From NCBI RefSeq assembly GCF_003284895.1, contig NZ_QMDV01000002.1:899466-963465 (forward strand): a stretch of DNA of 64,000 nucleotides, in the 5' to 3' direction. The notes beneath the pieces were generated by a model that worked only from the letters and a program-made list of their open reading frames with translations, did no database searches and was not told where the DNA came from. A program made the translations under genes and the position numbers. This stretch comes from Pontibacter arcticus (GTDB lineage Bacteria > Bacteroidota > Bacteroidia > Cytophagales > Hymenobacteraceae). This document shows, piece after piece, positions 9,534-16,083 of this stretch (positions are counted from its first letter, which is position 1; each line of letters opens with the position of its first letter).

Positions 9534-9938
9534 TTACCCTCCTACCGTTTCGCGCAGATTAAGAATCAGATTATCCCAGAGTTCTTCCAGTTCTTCCACA
9601 TCATCTTCATCTGTATAATCCACTATCTTCAGGAACTGCTCCTGGGTAAGTTCACTTGATTCGATAGAGAAATCGATGTACGAGGCATCTGGCACATGTT
9701 TTTTCTGATCATCCAGGAAAAGAAAGCGAACCGAGCGGTTGCTTCTAAAGCCGGTCATTTCGGCAAAGTGGCTGCGGCCGTCCCAAATAAAGTTAAAAAT
9801 CTTATCCTCGTTTATTTTTGCATCATCACAAAACCACTGCGACAGTCCGCTTGGCGAACTCAGATAGGGGTACAAAAGTTTTGCTGAAGCATTGATCGGG
9901 TACTCTCTAACGAATTTAGTTTTTGTAGCTCTCGTCAT
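9534..9938 (-). CDS. START-like (SRPBCC-fold) domain protein
   Basis: This is a 134-residue cytoplasmic protein with an SRPBCC/START-like helix-grip pattern: an N-terminal strand (KFVREYPI), a helix around LLYPYLSSPSGLSQWF, several beta strands (FNFIWDGR, SVRFLFLD) and a long acidic C-terminal helix (DEDDVEELEELWDNLILNL). Such proteins are widespread in Bacteroidota as START-like domain proteins, but ligand and role are unknown. The ATG start at 9938 lies close to the tRNA-Met promoter, which is divergent. The gene is followed by the LptF/G gene on the same strand. Confidence 0.8.
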   Translation of the reverse strand: MTRATKTKFVREYPINASAKLLYPYLSSPSGLSQWFCDDAKINEDKIFNFIWDGRSHFAEMTGFRSNRSVRFLFLDDQKKHVPDASYIDFSIESSELTQEQFLKIVDYTDEDDVEELEELWDNLILNLRETVGG

Positions 9939-10030
9939 AGATTTGGCTTGATAAGGATATTGGTAAGTATAGTATTAATTTTCGATTTTATATATATCTA
10001 AAAAATAAAATGTTTTTTTCAGAATTATAC

Positions 10031-10062
10031 TTGCAATTATCAAAAACATCAAGCTATATTTG
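10031..10062 (+). promoter_or_regulatory. Promoter of tRNA-Met (TTG-N21-TATATTTG)
   Basis: TTG at 10031-10033 and TATATTTG at 10055-10062 are separated by 21 nt and lie 11 nt before the tRNA. This matches the Bacteroidota primary-sigma consensus. The -33 TTG overlaps the end of a TATACTT word. Confidence 0.85.
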
Positions 10063-10073
10063 CACCCACAAAC

Positions 10074-10147
10074 GGCGGGGTAGCTCAGATGGTTAGAGCG
10101 CAGGATTCATAACCCTGAGGTCGGCAGTTCGATTCTGCTCCCCGCTA
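10074..10147 (+). tRNA. tRNA-Met (anticodon CAT)
   Basis: A full cloverleaf of 74 nt can be drawn: acceptor GGCGGGG paired with CCCCGCT (with a terminal G-U), D arm AGCTCAGATGGTTAGAGC, anticodon loop TTCATAA, and T arm with GTTCGATTC. The discriminator is A and no CCA is encoded. The anticodon stem lacks the three G-C pairs of initiator tRNA and the first pair is not the C-A mismatch, so it is probably the elongator, although tRNA-Ile with a modified CAT anticodon cannot be fully excluded by eye. Confidence 0.93.
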
Positions 10148-10462
10148 CTTAGGTTATCTTAAAACACCTGTAGGTCAATCTTACAGGTGTTTTTTTGTTT
10201 TACAGGATACTTCCAGAATAACTTAACCTGCTTTTTGTTACTCTCCTGCTCACCGAAAACAAGGGGCACAGTCTGACACGTTTCAATTACTGTTTCTTAA
10301 CTTTCCAACACTTTCCTTCCACTTCTGCAATCCGGTAACATCTTAATATAATGACTATAAGGAATTAAATTAAGAATTGTTAAAAAATTGTCGTACATTT
10401 AAAAAAAATATGGAACATATATACCTGCAAATATGTAGTAGGTATATAATAAACAACACAAC
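10148..10462 (+). other. Intergenic spacer between tRNA-Met and cold-shock gene
   Basis: This spacer holds the tRNA terminator (10161-10197) and then about 265 nt without a convincing ORF. The last 90 nt are very AT-rich and probably form the promoter and 5' leader of the cold-shock gene. I found no TAnnTTTG box with correct spacing to a TTG. Confidence 0.6.
10161..10197 (+). terminator. Terminator of tRNA-Met
   Basis: Twelve-bp arms AAAACACCTGTA and TACAGGTGTTTT, followed by a T run, lie 14 nt after the tRNA 3' end. Confidence 0.88.
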
Positions 10463-10654
10463 ATGAATAACGGAACAGTAAAATTTTTCAACGACTCTAA
10501 AGGATTCGGTTTTATTAAGGATGCAGAAACAAATCAGGAGTACTTTGTACACGTATCAGGTCTTGTACACGAGATCAGAGAAAACGACGAAGTAACTTTT
10601 GAATTACAAGAAGGCAGAAAAGGACTTAACGCGATCAACGTAAAGCGTGCATAG
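10463..10654 (+). CDS. CspA-family cold-shock protein
   Basis: This 63-residue protein is a single cold-shock domain that binds single-stranded RNA or DNA and melts mRNA structure. Seen: the RNP1 motif KGFGFI (residues 14-19) and RNP2-like YFVHVS, plus the usual GLNAINVK C-terminal strand. The protein is slightly shorter than E. coli CspA. A 21-bp-arm terminator follows directly. A second, longer cold-shock-domain gene lies 430 nt downstream. It may be induced by cold through its AT-rich leader, but no regulatory structure is proven. Confidence 0.95.
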   Translation: MNNGTVKFFNDSKGFGFIKDAETNQEYFVHVSGLVHEIRENDEVTFELQEGRKGLNAINVKRA

Positions 10655-10669
10655 TCTTTCTATATAAAG

Positions 10670-10716
10670 CTATCAATAAAAAAGCCTTACACCCTGTAAG
10701 GCTTTTTTATTGATAG
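10670..10716 (+). terminator. Terminator of cold-shock gene, 21-bp perfect arms
   Basis: Arms at 10670-10690 and 10696-10716 pair perfectly around the loop ACCCT. The core GCCTTAC is flanked by A-rich and T-rich arms; the repeat begins 15 nt after the stop codon. Confidence 0.93.
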
Positions 10717-10794
10717 TATTTGAATTTTAAGCTTGTTTCTTAAATCGTTTACAGCGATTAAGTAGATTATATCAAAATCCTAACCTATTTTACG

Positions 10795-11022
10795 ATGAAC
10801 AGGAAATATATAGTAGATACCACAACACGTGAATATTTATGTGTTGCTTTACAAAAAGGCCAGGAGTGGACACCCGTTAACCAGGATTCGTTAGAAGGTT
10901 TTATGGATGCTTGCCCGGACAAGGATAAGCCGGATTTCGAACTAGTTTCCGGTGAATACAACGATAACTCCTTCTTTGAGAAGTGGATACGCAATGGCAC
11001 TAACTTCTTGTTCCGGTACTAA
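10795..11022 (+). CDS. Small hypothetical protein (75 aa)
   Basis: I do not recognise this protein. It starts at an ATG, has no signal peptide or membrane segment, and is acidic and aromatic-rich with a DKDKPDF segment and a C-terminal FFEKWIRNGTNFLFRY. It lies between two cold-shock-domain genes in the same orientation, with 62 nt to the next gene, so it may be co-transcribed with the second. The antisense strand is also open over most of this length (10785-11000), but the plus frame has better codon character and spacing. Confidence 0.6.
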   Translation: MNRKYIVDTTTREYLCVALQKGQEWTPVNQDSLEGFMDACPDKDKPDFELVSGEYNDNSFFEKWIRNGTNFLFRY

Positions 11023-11084
11023 CCAGAACAGTATTCTATACTAAATCATCAAGTAAAACTTAACACAAAGATCAGTAATAAATT

Positions 11085-11540
11085 ATGGGTAGATCACAAG
11101 AGACCTTCAGTAAAAAAGAAAAAGAAAAGAAAAAGCTAAAGAAAAGACAAGACAAAGAGCAGAAGAAGGAAGAGCGTAAAGCCACTCCTAAAGGCAGCAG
11201 CATGGATGATATGCTGGCTTATGTAGATGAAGATGGCAATATTACCTCTACCCCACCAGATCCTACAAAGAAGAAGAAAGTTGTAAAGCAGGAGGATATC
11301 CAGATCGGTGTATCCAGACAAGAGCCTCAGGACCCGGCTGATCTGATCAGAAAAGGAACTGTAACTTTCTTTAATACTTCGAAAGGATATGGTTTTATCA
11401 AAGACCACGATACCCAGGAAAGTATTTTTGTGCATCAGAATGCGATTGAGGGCCCTATCAAAGAAAATGATAAAGTGACATTTGAAGTAGAAAAAGGACC
11501 GAAAGGCCTGAATGCTATTAATGTTAAGGCTGTAGCTTAA
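11085..11540 (+). CDS. Cold-shock domain protein with charged N-terminal extension
   Basis: The 151-residue protein has a lysine/glutamate-rich helical N-terminus (residues 1-35), a linker, and a C-terminal cold-shock domain (about 88-151) with RNP1 motif KGYGFI and SIFVHQNA. Proteins of this type, beginning MGRSQETF and ending in a Csp domain, are common in Bacteroidota and are thought to bind nucleic acid; the basic extension may add RNA or ribosome contacts (inference). The cold-shock domain resembles the 63-residue protein at 10463, especially GLNAINVK. Confidence 0.92.
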   Translation: MGRSQETFSKKEKEKKKLKKRQDKEQKKEERKATPKGSSMDDMLAYVDEDGNITSTPPDPTKKKKVVKQEDIQIGVSRQEPQDPADLIRKGTVTFFNTSKGYGFIKDHDTQESIFVHQNAIEGPIKENDKVTFEVEKGPKGLNAINVKAVA

Positions 11541-11915
11541 ATCACAAGTATAGCTGCTTGTACCATCTATATTTATACTTGATCTGATCTTGATTAAGGC
11601 TTGTTAAGTATACTTGTTTATTTTATAAAAGGTCTTTCTAAGCTGTTCCATTACCTGGAACAGCTTTTCTATTTTTAGATTTTTTGTTCATCATACATTA
11701 AAATTACAGCAACAAGCAGCCCCCGAATTTATACTTTAACCTTGTCTCCCAATGAACTCTTTAGACTTATAAGCAGCTATTTTTAAACAGTTTAGAGCCA
11801 TATTCACACATTGGCTCCAAATATTCTCCAGAACAGGTAATTAAAATTTTCATATTAATTTTTAAAACCATATCCATAAGATTGCGTTTCCATAGTGTAA
11901 AACAAATTTAAAACT
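11541..11915 (+). other. Spacer between cold-shock gene and small membrane protein gene
   Basis: This spacer contains a terminator (11640-11672), an AAGTATACTT palindrome near 11607, and the left arm of a hairpin that pairs with the start codon of the next gene (11886-11896). No ORF is convincing. Confidence 0.6.
11640..11672 (+). terminator. Terminator after second cold-shock gene
   Basis: Ten-bp arms AAGCTGTTCC and GGAACAGCTT with a 7-nt loop are followed by a T-rich stretch, about 100 nt after the stop codon. Confidence 0.8.
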
Positions 11916-11923
11916 ATGGAAAC
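11886..11923 (+). promoter_or_regulatory. Inverted repeat that would sequester the start codon of the next gene
   Basis: GTTTCCATAGT (11886-11896) is perfectly complementary to ACTATGGAAAC (11913-11923), with a 16-nt loop. The right arm contains the ATG at 11916. If the mRNA starts upstream of 11886, the folded form would hide the start codon. Function is inferred. Confidence 0.5.
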
Positions 11924-12200
11924 ACCTGACTTAAAAGATCTAAAAAATAAGGCCGACAGATTCAATCCTGAGCACAGAGAAGGCCCGGTAGCAAAAACAA
12001 TTGAAGAGTATACTGCAAAGTTACCTTCCGACCTGTTCTTATGGGCAGCACTTGGCTCAATGGCCGTTTCAGCTACGCTGAAAATTATGAGAAAAGATGA
12101 TGAAGCTTTATTTGTTGGCCAGTGGCCTGCTCCTTTCCTGTTATTAGGACTTTACAACAAACTTGTGAAAGTTGAAGGAAGCGACAAAGCAAGCAAATAA
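11916..12200 (+). CDS. Small membrane protein of unknown function (94 aa)
   Basis: The protein has a charged N-terminus of about 35 residues and two likely membrane segments (DLFLWAALGSMAVSATLKIM and FVGQWPAPFLLLGLYNKLV). I recall similar small proteins in other Bacteroidota with the phrase LPSD-FLWAA and WPAPFLLLG-YNK but know no function. Its start codon lies in a perfect 11-bp inverted repeat, which suggests translational control. A 20-bp-arm terminator follows 15 nt after the stop codon. Confidence 0.75.
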   Translation: METPDLKDLKNKADRFNPEHREGPVAKTIEEYTAKLPSDLFLWAALGSMAVSATLKIMRKDDEALFVGQWPAPFLLLGLYNKLVKVEGSDKASK

Positions 12201-12215
12201 TTGCTAAAAAACTTC

Positions 12216-12259
12216 ATAAAACAAAAAGAGGAAGCAAATGCTTCCTCTTTTTGTTTTAT
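12216..12259. terminator. Bidirectional terminator, 20-bp perfect arms
   Basis: Arms at 12216-12235 and 12240-12259 pair perfectly around AAAT. It separates the 94-aa membrane protein gene (plus) from the 50-aa lipoprotein gene (minus), which converge. Confidence 0.93.
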
Positions 12260-12312
12260 AGGATAATATGTAGTGTGTCTTACTTAATACCTGCTTTTGG
12301 CAAGCTTTGAGC

Positions 12313-12465
12313 CTAACGACGAGCAGTATCTTTCAGGAAAGTTGGTTTGTACATAGGCTTGCCTTTCATGCTGCTGTATGCAGAACATGAATTCGAAAGC
12401 TGGCAGGAAGTAAAACCAACTACAATTAAAACAAACAGGCAGATTCTTAGTAAAATTGATTTCAT
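12313..12465 (-). CDS. Small lipoprotein (50 aa)
   Basis: This short gene reads MKSILLRICLFVLIVVGFTS followed by C21, so residues 1-20 form a lipoprotein signal peptide with lipobox GFTSC, and the mature part is about 30 residues (CSAYSSMKGKPMYKPTF near the middle). It has an ATG start and a TAG stop, and faces the terminator at 12216-12259. The clean signal peptide and stop make a real gene likely. Role unknown; probably an outer- or inner-membrane-anchored peptide. Confidence 0.72.
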   Translation of the reverse strand: MKSILLRICLFVLIVVGFTSCQLSNSCSAYSSMKGKPMYKPTFLKDTARR

Positions 12466-12870
12466 ATAAGGTTGGCTAAATAGTTAGTAAGCAATATTCT
12501 TTCGAGAGGTATTAGCTATCTCATTAAATATTATAATACAAATATATATTATTTAGTATCAATTATAAACTTTCATAATTAATATATTACAAAATAATAT
12601 GATTTTATTCAAATAATACATTCCTGTAAAATAAGTAATTACTTGGTTATCAATTTATATTACTTTTATATACTAATTTGAATATTCGAAAATTTATTTT
12701 AACTATTTATAGATCTAAATTAGCTTGCGAAAACTTTAGGTTTCTAAGCTAATTTTTAAGCGGACTTATATTTTAAGCCAGATATCTAAATGGATGTGAT
12801 GCTTGGACATAAAAAAACGTCTCAAATGAAAATTTGAGACGTTTTCAAAGTATAAATAAATAAGTATTAC
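12466..12870. other. AT-rich spacer
   Basis: About 400 nt of strongly AT-rich DNA lies between the small lipoprotein gene and the ABC-F gene. The right end holds the ABC-F terminator (12811-12845). I see no ORF, tRNA or clear promoter box in the rest; the left end presumably drives the lipoprotein gene. Confidence 0.6.
12811..12845 (-). terminator. Terminator of ABC-F gene
   Basis: Fourteen-bp arms AAAACGTCTCAAAT (12814-12827) and its complement (12832-12845) are followed by a T run on the minus strand. Confidence 0.9.
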
Positions 12871-14811
12871 TTAATCAGCTAGTTTGGCTTCCAGTTCTTC
12901 GGCAGCAAGCATCAGTTCTTCCCACTTTTCGTTTACCTTACTTAACTCTTTCTGAACGGCTTCAAACTTAAGCGAATTTTCCTGGAGCAGGTTTACGTTG
13001 CCATAAATTTTAGGATCTGCCAATTGTGTTTCGTAGGCTGCTAACTCCTGTTCCAGCTTTTGAATCTGATTTTCTACTTCTTTCAGCTGTTTGTTTGTTT
13101 GTTTGAGTTGGTTATTCAGCGCATTGTATTCAGACGTTTCGCGTTGCTGCTTTTGCTTTACTTCTTCTTTTTTTGGAGAAACTTCTGCTATAGTACCCAA
13201 CTTTTTCATTTCCTTCTCACGCTTTTCCTGGAACTGCTCATACTCATGGTAGGTGCCCGGATATTCTTTAAGCTGATAATCCTCGATATACCAGATCTTG
13301 GTTGCGACATTCTCAACAAAAAAGCGGTCGTGGGAGATAATGATAAAAGTACCCTCGTACTGCTCCAACGCCTGAATCAGAATGTTTACCGACTGCATAT
13401 CCAGGTGGTTGGTTGGCTCATCCAGCATCAGGAAGTTAGCTTCTGAAATAAGTGTTTTTGCAAGCGCTACCCTGCTTTTCTCGCCACCGGATAATACTTT
13501 GATCTTCTTAAAAACAGAATCTCCGGTAAACAGGAAAGACCCCAGCAAGGTGCGCAGTTCCACCTCCGATTTGCCTGATCCGGCCTGTTGCAATTCCTGT
13601 AAAACCTCGTTCTCTACGTTAAGCGATTCCAGCTGGTGCTGCGCGTAGAAGGACATAATTACGTTGTGGCCCAATTCGCGCTTGCCTTCTATCGGTTCTG
13701 TACCGGCAATAATACGCAGCAGTGTAGATTTACCTTTACCGTTCCCTCCTACCAGCGCAATCTTATCGCCACGCTCTACGTGCACGTTCGTATCCCGGAA
13801 AATCATTTTAGAGCCGTAGCTTTTGCTCATATGCTCCAACCTGAAAATATGACGCCCGGGATGGGTATTAAACTTAAAGCTGAAATTCACTTTGGCTGCA
13901 TCTGGTGCAACTTCCTCAATACGTTCCAGCCTGTCGAGTTGCTTCATGCGGCTTTGCGCCTGTTTTGCCTTCGTAGCTTTCGCCTTGAAACGCTCAATAA
14001 AGCGCTCCGTCTGTCGGATATGCGCCTGCTGGTTTTCATAAGCACCTTTTTGTATCTCGTTCCGCAGAATTTTTTCTTCTACGTAAAAGCTGTAATTGCC
14101 CGCGTATACATTCAGTTTGCTGTTCGAAACCTCAACAGTAATATTGGTTGTTTTATCCAGGAACTCCCTGTCGTGCGATACAATTACAACGGCGCCTTCA
14201 AAACGATCCAGGTACGTTTCCAGCCATTTAATGGAAGGTAAGTCCAGGTGGTTGGTAGGCTCATCGAGAAGTAATAAAGAAGGCTGCTGCAACAGGATCT
14301 TGGCCAGCATCACGCGCATGCGCCATCCCCCGGAAAACGAAGCCAGTGGTTGCTTTAATTCTTCTGTGGTAAAGCCCAAACCTTCCAGTATAGCCTCGGC
14401 ATTTGCCTGCATGGTATAACCGCCCAGTGCCTCGAAGCGTTCCTGTAACTGCGCCAGCTTATCTACCAGGCTATCATGAAAATTATTTTCGAATTCTACT
14501 AAAATCTTATCTATCTCTTTCTGCAGCTGAAGCGCTTCTCCGAAGGCCTGCATCGCCACAGCAAGTATACTATCGTGGGTCTGGTAGCTGAGCAAATCCT
14601 GATTCAGAAAGCCTATGGAAGTTTCGCGGCTCATCTGTATGCTGCCACCATCCGGTTTATACTCGCCTACAATAATGCGTAATAACGTCGATTTGCCTGT
14701 ACCATTCAGCCCGATCAGACCAATTTTATCTTTTGGTTTAATGTGCAGGTTAGCCTCATCATACATCGGACGGCTGCCAAAATGGAAGCTTAGGTTATTA
14801 ATTGATATCAT
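12871..14811 (-). CDS. ABC-F family ATPase (ribosome-associated)
   Basis: The protein has 646 residues from the ATG that begins MISINNLSFHFG. It has two ABC ATPase domains joined by a charged linker and no membrane segments. Seen: Walker A motifs GLNGTGKST and GGNGKGKST, signatures SFSGGWRMR and LSGGEKSRV, Walker B/H-loop LLLLDEPTNHLD, and a C-terminal coiled coil (about 540-646) rich in K, E and Q. ABC-F proteins act on the ribosomal E site in translation rescue or resistance; the coiled-coil tail recalls the Uup/YdiF type. An upstream box TACCTTTG (14841 to 14834, minus) resembles a -7 element but lacks a TTG at -33. Confidence 0.93.
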   Translation of the reverse strand: MISINNLSFHFGSRPMYDEANLHIKPKDKIGLIGLNGTGKSTLLRIIVGEYKPDGGSIQMSRETSIGFLNQDLLSYQTHDSILAVAMQAFGEALQLQKEIDKILVEFENNFHDSLVDKLAQLQERFEALGGYTMQANAEAILEGLGFTTEELKQPLASFSGGWRMRVMLAKILLQQPSLLLLDEPTNHLDLPSIKWLETYLDRFEGAVVIVSHDREFLDKTTNITVEVSNSKLNVYAGNYSFYVEEKILRNEIQKGAYENQQAHIRQTERFIERFKAKATKAKQAQSRMKQLDRLERIEEVAPDAAKVNFSFKFNTHPGRHIFRLEHMSKSYGSKMIFRDTNVHVERGDKIALVGGNGKGKSTLLRIIAGTEPIEGKRELGHNVIMSFYAQHQLESLNVENEVLQELQQAGSGKSEVELRTLLGSFLFTGDSVFKKIKVLSGGEKSRVALAKTLISEANFLMLDEPTNHLDMQSVNILIQALEQYEGTFIIISHDRFFVENVATKIWYIEDYQLKEYPGTYHEYEQFQEKREKEMKKLGTIAEVSPKKEEVKQKQQRETSEYNALNNQLKQTNKQLKEVENQIQKLEQELAAYETQLADPKIYGNVNLLQENSLKFEAVQKELSKVNEKWEELMLAAEELEAKLAD

Positions 14812-14887
14812 GTGCGAGTTATACTTTAAAGTACAAAGGTACTTAATTTTGCCCGTTACAGGAAAACACATTCTTTAAGTCCACTTT

Positions 14888-14926
14888 AACTTATACTTTA
14901 TACCTTAGATTTGTAAAGTATAAGTT
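14888..14926. repeat. Inverted pair of the AAGTATA word, 13-bp perfect arms
   Basis: AACTTATACTTTA (14888-14900) and TAAAGTATAAGTT (14914-14926) are perfect inverted copies with a 13-nt loop, in the divergent spacer between the ABC-F and 2H phosphoesterase genes. There is no GC core, so it is not a normal terminator. Confidence 0.7.
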
Positions 14927-15110
14927 TGTGCTTTACCTTAAAGATTGGAGATTATACTTTACCAAAACCGTATAAAGCTAAAATTCCTTTTGTAGCTTTC
15001 AGATCAACATGAAATCACAAAGATTATATCGAAGCGATTTCGTAATATTGCATCCCTTTTATTTTCAGGTGTTGGGCTGCCAAAGTAAAGCATAATTTAA
15101 GTTTGAAGGT

Positions 15111-15662
15111 ATGATTGCAATTGCCTCTATTTTGGATAAAAAAACGTCGGAGCGTGTAAGCGACCTGATGGAGCAACTTGAAGCTGAGTTTGGCTTAAGC
15201 GGCGTTAAGGTTACCCCTTACCCACACCTGACGCTTTTAACTGCTGAGATTCCGGACATGGAAGAACTGAAGCAGTACCTGGAAAATACCTGCATCGAAA
15301 CCGAAAGCTTTACCATCCGCACCACAGGCCTGGGCATATTCCCGGGGCCTAACCCGGTTATTTACATACCTGTGCTACGAACACAGCCTCTCAATCATTT
15401 ACACCGCAAGCTGCAGGTTGATATTTCTGAAATGAGTACCGAGATGGGTGTTTTTTATAACCCCAACATGTGGCTGCCCCATATAACACTAGCTTTAGGC
15501 GATACCACAACAGAACTACTGGGGCCTATACTTGCCTACCTGTGCCAGTACAATTACAACTGGGAAATTACAATCGATAACCTGACTATACTGCAGAAAA
15601 GCGGTGATTTCTATCTGAAAGAAGAAGAATTCTATTTTAAAAGCAGTGAACTGATTCGGTAA
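15111..15662 (+). CDS. 2H phosphoesterase / 2'-5' RNA ligase family protein
   Basis: This 183-residue cytoplasmic protein has the two H-x-T/S motifs of the 2H phosphoesterase superfamily: PHLTLL near residue 43 and PHITLA near residue 125. The family includes LigT-type RNA ligases and cyclic phosphodiesterases acting on 2',3'-cyclic or 2'-5' linkages. Substrate cannot be named. The ATG start at 15111 is preceded by GGAAGG-like purines (TTGAAGGT). It diverges from the ABC-F gene and is followed by a 420-nt spacer. Confidence 0.85.
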   Translation: MIAIASILDKKTSERVSDLMEQLEAEFGLSGVKVTPYPHLTLLTAEIPDMEELKQYLENTCIETESFTIRTTGLGIFPGPNPVIYIPVLRTQPLNHLHRKLQVDISEMSTEMGVFYNPNMWLPHITLALGDTTTELLGPILAYLCQYNYNWEITIDNLTILQKSGDFYLKEEEFYFKSSELIR

Positions 15663-16083
15663 TTTTAGCGCTAATTAGTTCTTTATTTTTTACATATAAA
15701 ACCTAACAGCTGCTGCCATACTTCTATTTGGTCAGTCTGCCATTGATCCTATCTCTCAGAAGTATAAAAAGTGTACTTATAAGTTGTTAACTTCTTATAC
15801 CTTCCTTCATTACTCATCTTATTATCACTATTTTATACTTTAAGTTATACTTACCGGAAAAAATTTAAAAGTGAGGATCTTACGCTTCAGTGCAACTACT
15901 GGCTTTGCCTTCCTAAAGTATAAATCCACTTTTAATCTAATTTTAATCTATATTAAACTAGGTTAAATCAAACGATTGTAGTTGGGTTCCGTATGGATTT
16001 ATACTTCATTTAACTATAGACCTAGTTTTTAAGTAAGCAATCCAGGCTTTTTAAAGCTATCATTAAAGAAAGCTACCCAATCT
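15663..16083 (+). other. Spacer upstream of catalase, rich in AAGTATA/TATACTT
   Basis: By my count this 421-nt spacer has five copies of AAGTATA or TATACTT (near 15760, 15834, 15845, 15917 and 16000). No ORF or convincing TAnnTTTG promoter was seen; it must contain the catalase promoter. Confidence 0.6.

Noticed and set aside
10463..11540. Tandem duplication of cold-shock genes
   Set aside because: Only the cold-shock domain is shared; the second protein has a distinct long N-terminus and the spacer contains an unrelated gene, so recent duplication is not supported.
13636..14241. 201-aa plus-strand ORF inside the ABC-F gene
   Set aside because: It lies fully antisense to conserved ABC-F sequence (Walker and signature motifs), has no family features, and is explained by the codon structure of the opposite strand.
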